In this document: positions 13,405-21,374 of the stretch, piece after piece
How the letters are laid out: every line of letters begins with the position of its first letter
How positions within the stretch are numbered: position 1 is the first letter of the stretch
IMG/VR virus record: IMGVR_UViG_3300042453_004345
Location: 1 to 29,742 of that record
Reading direction: 5' to 3' (one strand)
Length of the DNA stretch: 29,742 bases
DNA from: a virus
Translations under genes and position numbers: made by a program
The notes under the pieces: model-generated
Told to the model about the DNA's origin: nothing
Databases searched by the model: none
What the model saw: only the letters and a program-made list of their open reading frames with translations

Positions 13405-14519
13405 AAAAACATAGTGATTTCTCACCTAGTTCTTTTGAGCGTAGGTATTTGTGTCCAGCATCTTATATGATGGAAAAGGATTTACCACCTACTAAAAGCA
13501 AATATGCTGATGAGGGTACTTTATTGCATGAACTAGTTACTATTGATATAAGAGAGTATTTAAGAATACAAAACGATAAACCAGTACTCGACGCTTATTT
13601 ACATTATTTGGAAAATGTAAAACATAGTGAAAATATCAACAAACATCTTATTGTAGATGTTTTTAAGTCCTTTATTGAAATTAAAAAACAACTATTTGAT
13701 GTAGATGTAATTTTAGATAAAAAGTTTGCTTTGGAATATTTAGGTGATAATGAAGCAGGAACAGTGGATTGTATTATTACAGGCAATAATTTTGATGATA
13801 GACATCAAGTACACGTAATTGATTTCAAATTCGGTTATGGTGTAAAGGTTGACGCTTATATGAACTATCAACTACTTAATTATGCTAAGGGTTATATAAA
13901 AAGTAATTACCATACTATAAAGGATTATGACTTACATCTTCACATATTCCAACCGACATTTTCTAATAGCTGCTGGAGTTTGGATGAAGAAGAAAAGTAC
14001 AAATGGATTATCAGTGATAACTTTTACAAAAACGTAGTAAGTAAGTGTAAAAAGTTGGAACCTGAATTTAATCCTAGCGTAAAAGCCTGTAAATACTGCC
14101 GTGCAAAGTCTATTTGTAAGCCGTTATCTACTAACATTGTTGTTAAGGATAAGTACACTTTAACAACGGATGAGATAAAAGATTTCCTTGACAAAAAGGA
14201 GCTAATCCTGTTATATATTAACGGCTTGGAGGATTACGCTAAAGGTATTCTTGAAAACGGCGGACACATTAACGGTTATTCTTTAGTAGACAAATATTCA
14301 AATAGAAAGTGGATATATGACGCTGAAAATGAGTTAGTTAATATGTTAGGTGATAAAGCTTATAATATCAAGAAAACCATTATTGGAATAGGACAGGCAG
14401 AAAAATTATTAAGCAAAGAGCAAGTAGATAAATTAACCGAGAAAGAGTATTTAGGTAAAGTTCTGTCTTCTTGTGATGAAAAGTTAAATGAAATTGTAAA
14501 AGAATTATTAAAGGAGTAA
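13401..14519 (+). CDS. DUF2800 PD-(D/E)XK nuclease (Cas4/RecB-like)
   Basis: 372 aa. N-terminal FSPSSFERRYLCPASYMME and GTLLHEL are typical of the RecB-like exonuclease fold, with the active site continuing in GTVDCII and VIDFKFGYG (D-x-K). Cysteines at residue ~18 and in CKYCRAKSIC (about 227-236) are placed like the iron-sulfur ligands of Cas4/AddB nucleases. DUF2800 proteins occur next to DUF2815 and a phage polymerase, as here. A role in DNA end processing or recombination is likely, by family. Good size agreement with the family. Confidence 0.88.
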   Translation: MKKHSDFSPSSFERRYLCPASYMMEKDLPPTKSKYADEGTLLHELVTIDIREYLRIQNDKPVLDAYLHYLENVKHSENINKHLIVDVFKSFIEIKKQLFDVDVILDKKFALEYLGDNEAGTVDCIITGNNFDDRHQVHVIDFKFGYGVKVDAYMNYQLLNYAKGYIKSNYHTIKDYDLHLHIFQPTFSNSCWSLDEEEKYKWIISDNFYKNVVSKCKKLEPEFNPSVKACKYCRAKSICKPLSTNIVVKDKYTLTTDEIKDFLDKKELILLYINGLEDYAKGILENGGHINGYSLVDKYSNRKWIYDAENELVNMLGDKAYNIKKTIIGIGQAEKLLSKEQVDKLTEKEYLGKVLSSCDEKLNEIVKELLKE

Positions 14520-14523
14520 AGCA

Positions 14524-15165
14524 ATGGAAAATAATAAAAACAAATACGATCTACTTATAAAAAATTCAATTATAGCATTCCCAAGCGTATTTAAAATGTC
14601 AGTAATACCTGGGTATGAAAATAGTGAGCCAGCATATAGAATCTATTTTCTTTTTGATAAGAAAACACAAACAGATACTATAAACAAAATCAAATCCATT
14701 TTTGAACAGATGGGTTTAGAACACGGATTTAAACCAAGTAGTAAAAATACTCAATGTTTTAGAGACGGCGATGAGTTAGCTGAAGAAGACCCAAAACATA
14801 GTGTATATAAAGGTTACTATAGGTTATTTGCAAAATCAGGTAAATCACCAGACGGAAGTGTTATAAGACCCCATGTATGTAAAATAAAAGAGGGTAAGGC
14901 AATACCGGTTATGGAAAGCGACGAGTTAATTTACGGCGGTGCTATTTGCAGCGGATATGTTAACTTTTACTTCTATGGTAAAGGTAAGCCTAACAAAGGA
15001 ATAGCTTGTAGTCTTCACACTGTTGTATTTAATAAGCATGGAACACGTCTTGGTATTGGTGCTATAGATGCTTCAAGTAAGTTTCTTGATATGGGTGATA
15101 GTGAAGAAGTAACAATACCTACCAATCAGGAAAACACAGCAGAAAACGAAGTAGATTTATTCTAG
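14524..15165 (+). CDS. DUF2815 single-stranded DNA-binding protein
   Basis: 213 aa behind AAGGAG, 4 bases after the nuclease stop. Pattern FRDGDELAEEDP, YYRLFAKSGKSPDGSVIRPH and, later, YGGAICSGYVNFYFYGKGKP fits the DUF2815 family, phage OB-fold-like ssDNA-binding proteins found between DUF2800 and polymerase genes. The acidic C-terminal tail (ENTAENEVDLF) resembles the SSB tails that dock partner proteins. It should coat single strands during replication and recombination. Confidence 0.85.
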   Translation: MENNKNKYDLLIKNSIIAFPSVFKMSVIPGYENSEPAYRIYFLFDKKTQTDTINKIKSIFEQMGLEHGFKPSSKNTQCFRDGDELAEEDPKHSVYKGYYRLFAKSGKSPDGSVIRPHVCKIKEGKAIPVMESDELIYGGAICSGYVNFYFYGKGKPNKGIACSLHTVVFNKHGTRLGIGAIDASSKFLDMGDSEEVTIPTNQENTAENEVDLF

Positions 15166-15177
15166 CATATTAACAAA

Positions 15178-16917
15178 ATGAAATGGTTCTTGGATACCGA
15201 GTGTTATCCTAACTATTTTCTTATCGTACTCAAGTCTTTAGATGGTCAGATATTGGAGTTTGAGTACGATCATGAAACTAGTTTTGATAAAGCACAACTC
15301 GTTAATATATTATCACGCGATCTTACAATAGGTTTTAATTCCAGATTTTATGATATTCCTATGATTATGAGGTTTATTAAGGAAGATGATAAACCAACTA
15401 ATGATCAGTTAAAAAGATTGTCTGATGATTTGATACTTTCTGATAATAGTTTTGATATTATTAGTAATAATTTCTTATGGACACCTCGCAAGTGGAATCA
15501 TATTGATATAATTAGAGTGTTGCCAAGTAAAGGTTCACTTAAAATGTATGGTGCAAGAATTCATACTAGAAAATTACAGGATTTACCTTACGATCCGTCA
15601 AAAGTACTTACAAGAGAAGAGAAAAACATACTTAAAGATTATTGTATTAATGACGTTGATATTACAAGAGATTTGTATTTGCAAATACATGATGAATTAA
15701 AGCTTAGATGGGAAATAGGAAAAGAACTAGGTGTTGATTGTAGAAGTAAGTCAGATGCGGATATTGCAGAGATTTATTTTAAAAATAAGTTTGCAGATAG
15801 TTTTATTCCAAAAGAAAAATCAATAAGATTTAAATACAAACCACCTCATTATTTATATTATGATAATGAGAATATAAATAATATTTTACAGGAAATAACT
15901 AGTTTTGAATTTACAGATAAAACCAATTTGAAGAAAGATGTTAGTTTTGTCGGCAAGGAAATAAAAACCAAGACAAATAGTTTTACAATAGGGATTGGTG
16001 GGCTTCATTCAAAAGAGGAAAGTATATCAGTATTTACAAATGATAATCAGTTTTTGATAGATATTGATGTCACTTCATATTATCCAAGTATTATTATAAA
16101 CAATGGGATATATCCAAGTAATATAGGCAAGGAATTTCTGGAATTATATAAGTCCTTGCGAGATAGGCGTCTGCAAATAAAGGATAAGGCAAGTACTCCT
16201 AGTAAGTTTTACAAGATCGTACTTAATGGAACTTTTGGCAGACTAGGTTATAAGAAGAGTATTATGTATGATTTAGAAAAAATGATACAAACTACTATAA
16301 CTGGTCAACTGTGTTTATTAATGCTTATTGAAGAGTTGGAAAAACATGGGTTTGAAATAATATCAGGTAATACTGACGGACTTACTGTAATGGGAAAAAT
16401 AAGTAATACTGATAAGTTTAATGAGATATTAGAGAAATGGGAGTTTTTAACAGGTTTTGAGCTAGAAAAAACACATTACGATAGGATTTATATAAGAGAT
16501 GTTAATAACTACTTGGCAATAAAGTCTGATGGCGGAGTTAAGACTAAAGGATTTTTAAGCATGAATGATTTATCAAGGAACGCTCATCTTGGAATAGTAA
16601 AAAAAGCTGTTAAGAATTACCTTACAAACGAATATCCTATAGAAAATACTATTAGAAACGGAGCAAAAGAAGATTATATCTTAACCAAGAAAACAAAGTT
16701 TGGTGCTAATTTTAAGGGTGAGTATCTAGGTAAAGTTGTTCGCTGGTATTATAGAACTGACGGGGATTATATTCTAAATATGAAAGGACATAAAGTACCG
16801 GATGCAAATGGTGCATATCCAATAATGAACTTGGATGATGAGATGGTTAATATTGATTATACAAGATATTATCAGGAAACAATTAAAACATTAAAAACGA
16901 TAGGAATTAGTTTATGA
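15178..16917 (+). CDS. Family B-type DNA polymerase with 3'-5' exonuclease
   Basis: 579 aa. The DnaQ-like exonuclease shows FLDTECY (Asp6, Glu8), IGFNSRFYDIP, and YCINDVDITRDLY. The polymerase shows motif A DVTSYYPSI (Asp297), motif B KIVLNGTFGRLG (Lys346, Asn350) and motif C GNTDG (Asp400). In motif C the first aspartate of the usual DTD is Asn398; the second, which binds metal, is kept. It is short for the family, with compact palm and thumb regions. Phage clusters with DUF2800/DUF2815 often carry a family A polymerase, so a B-type enzyme here is a notable swap. Replicates phage DNA. Confidence 0.85.
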   Translation: MKWFLDTECYPNYFLIVLKSLDGQILEFEYDHETSFDKAQLVNILSRDLTIGFNSRFYDIPMIMRFIKEDDKPTNDQLKRLSDDLILSDNSFDIISNNFLWTPRKWNHIDIIRVLPSKGSLKMYGARIHTRKLQDLPYDPSKVLTREEKNILKDYCINDVDITRDLYLQIHDELKLRWEIGKELGVDCRSKSDADIAEIYFKNKFADSFIPKEKSIRFKYKPPHYLYYDNENINNILQEITSFEFTDKTNLKKDVSFVGKEIKTKTNSFTIGIGGLHSKEESISVFTNDNQFLIDIDVTSYYPSIIINNGIYPSNIGKEFLELYKSLRDRRLQIKDKASTPSKFYKIVLNGTFGRLGYKKSIMYDLEKMIQTTITGQLCLLMLIEELEKHGFEIISGNTDGLTVMGKISNTDKFNEILEKWEFLTGFELEKTHYDRIYIRDVNNYLAIKSDGGVKTKGFLSMNDLSRNAHLGIVKKAVKNYLTNEYPIENTIRNGAKEDYILTKKTKFGANFKGEYLGKVVRWYYRTDGDYILNMKGHKVPDANGAYPIMNLDDEMVNIDYTRYYQETIKTLKTIGISL

Positions 16918-17072
16918 AAATGGAAGAAAAGTTAATTAAATATGAAGAAAATAATGTTACTGATAAACAATATTTAAACGATTCAGATATTATTAAATTT
17001 TTGAATAAAATAGCCTGTAAAGTTGGTTACAAAGGGGTAATTTTTCATAAGAGAGGTAAGAAAAATGATTAA
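16914..17072 (+). CDS. Hypothetical 52-aa basic protein
   Basis: Starts in an ATGA overlap with the polymerase stop and overlaps the next gene by 8 bases. Begins MKMEEKLIKYEENNVTDKQY and ends in a basic VIFHKRGKKND. No family recognised; coupled translation supports it. Confidence 0.55.
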   Translation: MKMEEKLIKYEENNVTDKQYLNDSDIIKFLNKIACKVGYKGVIFHKRGKKND

Positions 17073-17265
17073 AATTTTAGCTTGGTTATTATTGATATTA
17101 TTTTCACCGCTTATATTACTAATAGGCAGCATAACAAGTATTTTTATGCTTATACATGCAATATTTTGTGAGATGGAAAGAATATTTGATTATCAGATAA
17201 TACCTTATATTAAATGGAAAATAAAAATTGTTAGAGAAATATTTAGAAAGAAAGATAATATTTAA
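17065..17265 (+). CDS. 66-aa membrane protein
   Basis: GAGAGGTAAG precedes the ATG. A long hydrophobic stretch at residues 4-33 (ILAWLLLILFSPLILLIGSI and onward) could cross the membrane once or twice; a basic tail follows (KWKIKIVREIFRKKDNI). Overlaps the next gene by 38 bases in another frame. Unknown function. Confidence 0.65.
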   Translation: MIKILAWLLLILFSPLILLIGSITSIFMLIHAIFCEMERIFDYQIIPYIKWKIKIVREIFRKKDNI

Positions 17266-17524
17266 GGCTAAAAAACTTGGTTATCTTACGTATAAGTTTG
17301 TCTCACCTAGTAACAGAGGTGTGCCGGATAGAATTTTTATAAGTGAAAATGGTAAATTATTTTTTATGGAATTTAAATCTAAAAAAGGTAAGTTAAGCAA
17401 ATTACAAGAGAAGAAAATATCGGAGTTAAGAGCAAAAAAACAATCAGTATTCGTAGTTAATGATGAGGAATTAGCTATGAAAATATTAACAGAATATATG
17501 ATTGATGTTACAAACGAAAACTGA
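17228..17524 (+). CDS. VRR-NUC nuclease
   Basis: 98 aa, the usual length of stand-alone phage VRR-NUC proteins. Core: LGYLTYKFVSPSNRGVPDR, then FFMEFKSKKGKLSKLQ, then a C-terminal SVFVVNDEE. Catalytic residues are the Asp of GVPDR and Glu and Lys of E-F-K, a PD-(D/E)XK-type site; relatives cleave branched DNA such as Holliday junctions. The start is TTG: the sequence from there (MLEKYLERK) matches the usual N-terminus and no ATG lies closer. Standard member of the SNF2-helicase/polymerase module. Confidence 0.88.
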   Translation: MLEKYLERKIIFKAKKLGYLTYKFVSPSNRGVPDRIFISENGKLFFMEFKSKKGKLSKLQEKKISELRAKKQSVFVVNDEELAMKILTEYMIDVTNEN

Positions 17525-17542
17525 TATAAATAATTTAGAATA

Positions 17543-17577
17543 AAAGGTTACCCAAGCTTGAACTAAGAATAACCTTT
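17543..17577. terminator. Hairpin after VRR-NUC gene
   Basis: AAAGGTTA at 17543-17550 pairs with TAACCTTT at 17570-17577 with a 19-base loop. Followed by AAAT rather than a T-run, so termination would be weak; it could also be an operator for the antirepressor gene. The 155 bases to the next gene hold nothing else clear. Confidence 0.4.
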
Positions 17578-17679
17578 AAATATCTTATACTACAAATTAA
17601 ACACGTAGTCAAATTTAAAGTTTCTTGGTTCATAAACAATCATTTTATTATTTATTAATTTTAAAATTATAGGTTATTT

Positions 17680-18456
17680 ATGAATAATATTACAATAATA
17701 GAACACAAAGAATTACAAAAGGCTGTATCTGCTAGAGAGTTGTATGAGTTTTTAGAAGTTAGGACTGATTTTACTGACTGGTGTAAAAGAAGTAATGAAT
17801 ACTTAGATTTTCAAGAAAATACAAATTATATAGTTTTCCTCAAAAATGAGGTAAATTCAGAAAAACGCAGAGGTAAGCCATCTGTAGACTATTTTTACAC
17901 TATTGATGCTGCTAAAGAAATTTCAATGTTACAAAGGAGTGAGAAAGGAAAAGAAGCTCGTAAGTACTTTATTGAATGTGAAAGACAATTGAAAGAACAG
18001 CAATTAGCAGTGCCTAACTTTTCTAACCCTGTTGAAGCAGCTTTAGCTTGGATTGAAGAATATAAAGCAAAACAATTGGCAATAGAGGAAAGAGACATTG
18101 CTATAAAAACAAAATCTCAAATTAATAATAAAATAACCGCTACTGCAATGGCTAGAGCGTCCGTAGAGACACGAAGAGCAAATAAATTAGCAGATGAACT
18201 TGGTATCGGTAAAAAATTCAAACAGGTTAGAGCTATAGAATGGTTGTCTGATTATTTTGATATTTCAATAGTTAGTTTTTATTCACAATTTGGTAAAGCA
18301 CTAAATAAATTCTCAAAAGATAATGGTTTTGAAGTAAAAATCATAGATGACTCAAAATATGGTAAAGTTAATAATTATCATATAAACGCTATTGAGGGGT
18401 TTAAAAAATATTTAGATAATAATCCTTGTGCATTACCAAAATATAGATTTGCATAA
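17680..18456 (+). CDS. AntA/AntB-type phage antirepressor
   Basis: 258 aa, AGGTTA seven bases upstream. Residues ~17-105 carry the AntA/AntB domain (VSARELYEFLEVRTDFTDWC, then YFYTIDAAKEISMLQRSEKG and EARKYFIECERQL). The C-terminal half (ITATAMARASVETRRANKLA, then VRAIEWLSDYF and a YGKVNNYHINAIEGF segment) is a winged-helix-like domain common in antirepressors of temperate Gram-negative phages. Such proteins neutralise a repressor, favouring lytic growth. No repressor or integrase lies in this window. It sits between the VRR-NUC and SNF2 genes with its own upstream gap, so it may be an insertion into that module. Confidence 0.85.
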   Translation: MNNITIIEHKELQKAVSARELYEFLEVRTDFTDWCKRSNEYLDFQENTNYIVFLKNEVNSEKRRGKPSVDYFYTIDAAKEISMLQRSEKGKEARKYFIECERQLKEQQLAVPNFSNPVEAALAWIEEYKAKQLAIEERDIAIKTKSQINNKITATAMARASVETRRANKLADELGIGKKFKQVRAIEWLSDYFDISIVSFYSQFGKALNKFSKDNGFEVKIIDDSKYGKVNNYHINAIEGFKKYLDNNPCALPKYRFA

Positions 18457-19776
18457 ATGTTGAATGAGTCAAACCTTTACCATTATCAACATGAAGTAGT
18501 TAATAATATTCTTAAAACAAAAAGAATATTTGTTACTCAAGAAATGGGGCTTGGTAAAACAATTGCGTCAATAACGGCTTTTACTAGAATATTAAATAAA
18601 GAAGTTAAAAAATGCCTTATCATAGCTCCTTTAAATGTTGCTAAGTCTACTTGGGTAAATGAATTATCCAAGTGGGAGCATACAAAAGATTTAAAATATT
18701 CTCTTGCAATAGGTAGTGAAAAACAAAGATTAGATGCTCTGCAATCTGAAGCTGATGTTTACATCATCAATCAAGAAAACGTGCCATGGATGTTTCATAA
18801 AGGTTTTAAAAAATATGGCTTTATTATTGTAGATGAAAGTACTGGTTTTAAGTCTTATAGTTCCAATCGTTTCAAAGCACTACGCCATTTTGAAAGTGTT
18901 TATATGGTATTACTTACTGGAACACCTATGCCTAACGGCTATATGGATTTGTGGAGTCAGATATATTTGCTTGACAAAGGTGAAAGACTTGGTAAATACA
19001 TAACCCATTATAGAAATCAATATTTTAGCTATAATCAGAATACTCATAAATATACCTGTCTGTTTCCAAATACCATACTTGATAAGATAAAGGATATTAC
19101 TATTTCAATGAAAGCAGAGGATTATCTGGAACTACCGGATAAAATATCTAATGTGGTAAAAGTTGATATTGATAATTATGATTTGTACAAGAAATTTGAG
19201 AAAGAATATTACTTGCGAATTAACAATGATGAAATAACTGCTGTTAATGCAGCAGTATTATCATCTAAACTGCTTCAATACTGCAATGGAGCTGTTTATA
19301 GCAGTGATAATGATGGATCATATACAATCATCCATAACAATAAAATAGACTATTTAAAAGAGTTTATAGAGCTTTATCCAGATGAGAATATATTAGTTGC
19401 TTATGGTTTCAAAAGTGATGAGGAAAGAATAAAACTAGCTATTCCAAATAGCGTTACTCTTACAAGAAATAATATAGTTGATGTAGAAAAAGGGTGGAAT
19501 AAAGGTGAGATAAAACTACTTCTTTGTCAAAGCGGTACTGCAAAAGGACTAAACTTGCAATATGGCGGTAGGATTATTGTATGGTTTGGTATTACTTATA
19601 ACTTGGAGCATTATTTACAATTCAACGCAAGACTTCATAGGCAAGGTCAAACTAAACCTGTTCTTATCTATCATATAGTTGCAAATAACTGCAAGGATGA
19701 ACAGGTTATTAAAGTTCTTGAGGATAAAAATACTACTTCGGAAATGATATATCAAGTGTTAAAAAAGTCAGAGTAG
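18457..19776 (+). CDS. SNF2-family DNA helicase/translocase
   Basis: 439 aa, follows the antirepressor without spacing. Helicase motifs: Walker A QEMGLGKT (Lys34), DEST in place of DEAH (Asp126, Glu127), motif III LLTGTPMPNGYMDLWSQ, motif V SGTAKGLNLQ and motif VI QFNARLHRQGQTKPV (Arg392, Arg395). Compact phage type without the long insertions of chromatin remodellers. In related modules it works next to VRR-NUC and polymerase, probably moving on duplex DNA or branched intermediates. Last gene of the early operon. Confidence 0.92.
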   Translation: MLNESNLYHYQHEVVNNILKTKRIFVTQEMGLGKTIASITAFTRILNKEVKKCLIIAPLNVAKSTWVNELSKWEHTKDLKYSLAIGSEKQRLDALQSEADVYIINQENVPWMFHKGFKKYGFIIVDESTGFKSYSSNRFKALRHFESVYMVLLTGTPMPNGYMDLWSQIYLLDKGERLGKYITHYRNQYFSYNQNTHKYTCLFPNTILDKIKDITISMKAEDYLELPDKISNVVKVDIDNYDLYKKFEKEYYLRINNDEITAVNAAVLSSKLLQYCNGAVYSSDNDGSYTIIHNNKIDYLKEFIELYPDENILVAYGFKSDEERIKLAIPNSVTLTRNNIVDVEKGWNKGEIKLLLCQSGTAKGLNLQYGGRIIVWFGITYNLEHYLQFNARLHRQGQTKPVLIYHIVANNCKDEQVIKVLEDKNTTSEMIYQVLKKSE

Positions 19777-19797
19777 TCTACTTACCAACATAATAAC

Positions 19798-19845
19798 AAA
19801 AAAGAACTTACTATTGGGATTTACCCCAGTAATAAGTTCTTTTTT
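19798..19845. terminator. Bidirectional terminator between convergent operons
   Basis: AAAAAAGAACTTA at 19798-19810 and TAAGTTCTTTTTT at 19833-19845 form a perfect 13-bp stem, with an inner GGG/CCCC pairing. The A-run on one side and T-run on the other let it stop transcripts from both strands. A second inverted repeat, AACCCTA/TAGGGTT, lies at 19848-19879. Confidence 0.85.
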
Positions 19846-19892
19846 ATAACCCTAATTAGATTTTACTCAAACTAGGGTTACTCCAACAATAA

Positions 19893-19920
19893 TAAAAAGA
19901 GAGGTTATTATTTAACCTTT
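19893..19920 (-). terminator. Terminator of the lysis operon
   Basis: AGGTTA (19902-19907) and TAACCT (19913-19918) form a stem; on the minus strand it is followed by CTCTTTTTATT, a T-run. It lies 26 bases after the outer spanin stop. Confidence 0.65.
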
Positions 19921-19945
19921 TATGTGCAAATTTAATATAACACAT

Positions 19946-20215
19946 TTATTTGGAAAGTTCAATACGATAAATGTCATATTTTAGCTTAAATAAATATAAT
20001 TCATTTAACCAGTTATTCAAATTATCACATTTATTATAAGGAACACAGAGTTTTTTAAACTCATTCGTAGCAGATTCAGACATTAAAGGTAAAGGTGGAA
20101 GATTAAGTGTTGGCAAACTATTTCTTTGATTTAGGTTTTGACAACCTATCAATAGAAGAGTTAATATCAGTACGCTCAATATTTGTACTAATTTCAATGA
20201 CTTTATTTTGAACAT
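19946..20215 (-). CDS. Outer-membrane spanin lipoprotein (Rz1-like)
   Basis: 89 aa. Signal peptide of a lipoprotein: basic start, hydrophobic LVQILSVLILTLLL, lipobox LIGC with Cys25. The mature part begins with a Pro-rich stretch (LPTLNLPPLPLM), typical of outer spanins. The gene starts inside the inner-spanin gene in another frame (98-base overlap), the classical Rz/Rz1 arrangement. With the inner spanin it would fuse the inner and outer membranes at the last step of lysis. This shows a Gram-negative host. Confidence 0.82.
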   Translation of the reverse strand: MFKIKSLKLVQILSVLILTLLLIGCQNLNQRNSLPTLNLPPLPLMSESATNEFKKLCVPYNKCDNLNNWLNELYLFKLKYDIYRIELSK

Positions 20216-20357
20216 TTATTACCTTGTCTTTGTTTGTTATAATTCCAGATAAAACTTCTTTCTCTGCTTTTAAGGTTCTATTTTTGTTAAATAGATAAAA
20301 TGCAAAAAATCCCACAATACCAAGTATAATTTCTTTCAAATAAGCAAATATGAGCAT
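20118..20357 (-). CDS. Inner-membrane spanin (Rz-like)
   Basis: 79 aa: one N-terminal transmembrane helix (ILGIVGFFAFYLF, residues ~11-23) and a periplasmic coiled coil (LKAEKEVLSGIITNKDKVIN and onward). Starts 1 base after the endolysin stop, and contains the outer-spanin start. Short for Rz but with the right topology. Family call rests on architecture and the overlapping lipoprotein gene. Confidence 0.78.
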   Translation of the reverse strand: MLIFAYLKEIILGIVGFFAFYLFNKNRTLKAEKEVLSGIITNKDKVINVQNKVIEISTNIERTDINSSIDRLSKPKSKK

Positions 20358-20358
20358 T

Positions 20359-20790
20359 TTAAGATAACCATAATTTAATTTCTTCTTCTCTTCTTTTAAG
20401 CAATCCTTTTGATACTACTTTATTAATGTATTTCCAACGTCTGAACTGATCAGGTATTTTATCAAATAATTTATCATTAATAAACTTAAGTAGTGTTGAT
20501 TGTTTGAAATTTTCAACACCTATATTGTATATAAGGTTTATTAGAGAATCAAATTGATTTTGGTTGATATTTACCTTAACAAGTATGTTTAATGACTTCT
20601 CACGTGGTTGTAAGTCTTTTTTAAGCAAAATTTCTGCTTCTTCTTTTGTAATAGATGATGAAAAATGTTCATTAGGCAATATTACATGACCATAACCAAT
20701 AGTTGGTTTACCGGCAGGACAGGTATATTCCTTATCGCTAAAACCCTCAAATTTCTTGATTAAAGTAAGTCCTTTCTGGGAAGTTTTCAT
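20359..20790 (-). CDS. Endolysin, GH24 lysozyme
   Basis: 143 aa, phage T4/P22-type lysozyme that cuts the glycan of peptidoglycan. Residues 14-35 hold the active site FEGF...TCPAGKPTIGYGH: Glu15, then Cys24 after eight residues and Thr30 after five more, the E-8-D/C-5-T triad in its Cys form. The C-terminal half keeps QFDSLINLIYNIG (reading N-Q-F-D-S-L). No signal peptide or anchor, so export depends on a holin. Coupled to the upstream membrane gene by ATGA, without a ribosome binding site of its own. Confidence 0.92.
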   Translation of the reverse strand: MKTSQKGLTLIKKFEGFSDKEYTCPAGKPTIGYGHVILPNEHFSSSITKEEAEILLKKDLQPREKSLNILVKVNINQNQFDSLINLIYNIGVENFKQSTLLKFINDKLFDKIPDQFRRWKYINKVVSKGLLKRREEEIKLWLS

Positions 20791-20963
20791 GATGTAGGTG
20801 AGAAATCAAGTTTTAATCCTGTGAATATTTGAGTAACAAGCTCACCTAATTGCTCAAGTGCATTATCATTGCCAAATATGTAATGTGAGAATAATACAAA
20901 ACAGCTAAAAAATCCTATCCAGAAATGTATATTTGTAAGAGTTGTTTTTACAAACTCAAACAT
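20787..20963 (-). CDS. 58-aa membrane protein of lysis cassette
   Basis: ATG at 20963 behind AGGTGA (six bases), preferred to a GTG at 20972. One transmembrane helix (FWIGFFSCFVLFSHYIF, residues ~16-32) and a soluble tail with LGELVTQIFTGL. Lies between the holin-like gene and the endolysin, overlapping both. Could be a second holin or an antiholin; not decidable here. Confidence 0.65.
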   Translation of the reverse strand: MFEFVKTTLTNIHFWIGFFSCFVLFSHYIFGNDNALEQLGELVTQIFTGLKLDFSPTS

Positions 20964-21186
20964 CAATATCACCTAAATCAGTTTCGTCAGATGATCCACC
21001 TATGCCATGAACAGCTTGTAATAAGGTTACAAGTGATAATGATAACTGTCCAAATACCTTTACAAAATGATCAAGGTCGTTTGCTGCTGTTAGCATCATC
21101 AGGAGTAGAACATTTACAAGTACAAGATTCACTTGGATTAGATTCCAAGATTTTATATGTTTTATTATCTTGTAAAAGATGTTCAT
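20956..21186 (-). CDS. Holin-like protein, two transmembrane helices
   Basis: 76 aa. Hydrophobic helices at about residues 18-36 (VNLVLVNVLLLMMLTAA) and 43-64 (VKVFGQLSLSLVTLLQAV), joined by a short loop (NDLDHF), with a charged acidic C-terminus (SSDETDLGDIDV). Size and topology fit class II holins, and it heads the lysis genes. The N-terminus is basic. No ribosome binding site is clear; the 188 bases upstream are extremely AT-rich. Confidence 0.65.
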   Translation of the reverse strand: MNIFYKIIKHIKSWNLIQVNLVLVNVLLLMMLTAANDLDHFVKVFGQLSLSLVTLLQAVHGIGGSSDETDLGDIDV

Positions 21187-21293
21187 TTTTGAATTTATAA
21201 TAATAGTATTTATAATTTATATAGTTAAATTTAAAATATTCATCACTACTTATAGTATATATTACATTTATAAAAAAATTCTTTGTAATACTT

Positions 21294-21332
21294 TTCTATT
21301 TAGCTTTTTAGTTATTAAAAAACTAAATAGAA
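21294..21332 (-). terminator. AT-rich hairpin between virion and lysis genes
   Basis: TTCTATTTAG (21294-21303) and CTAAATAGAA (21323-21332) pair perfectly and the inner TTTTTA/TAAAAA extends the stem. It lies in the 188-base gap between the 1024-aa gene and the holin. No T-run follows, so it may be a weak terminator or an mRNA processing or stability site. Confidence 0.45.
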
Positions 21333-21374
21333 TACAATGTAAAAGTAGCGTAAATAAAAATAAAAATAAAAATA

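Noticed and set aside
20925-21200. Plus-strand open frame over the holin region
   Set aside because: Antisense to the well-supported lysis genes, without ribosome binding site or recognisable protein features. Similar antisense frames over terS, the virion genes and the tail gene were left out for the same reason.
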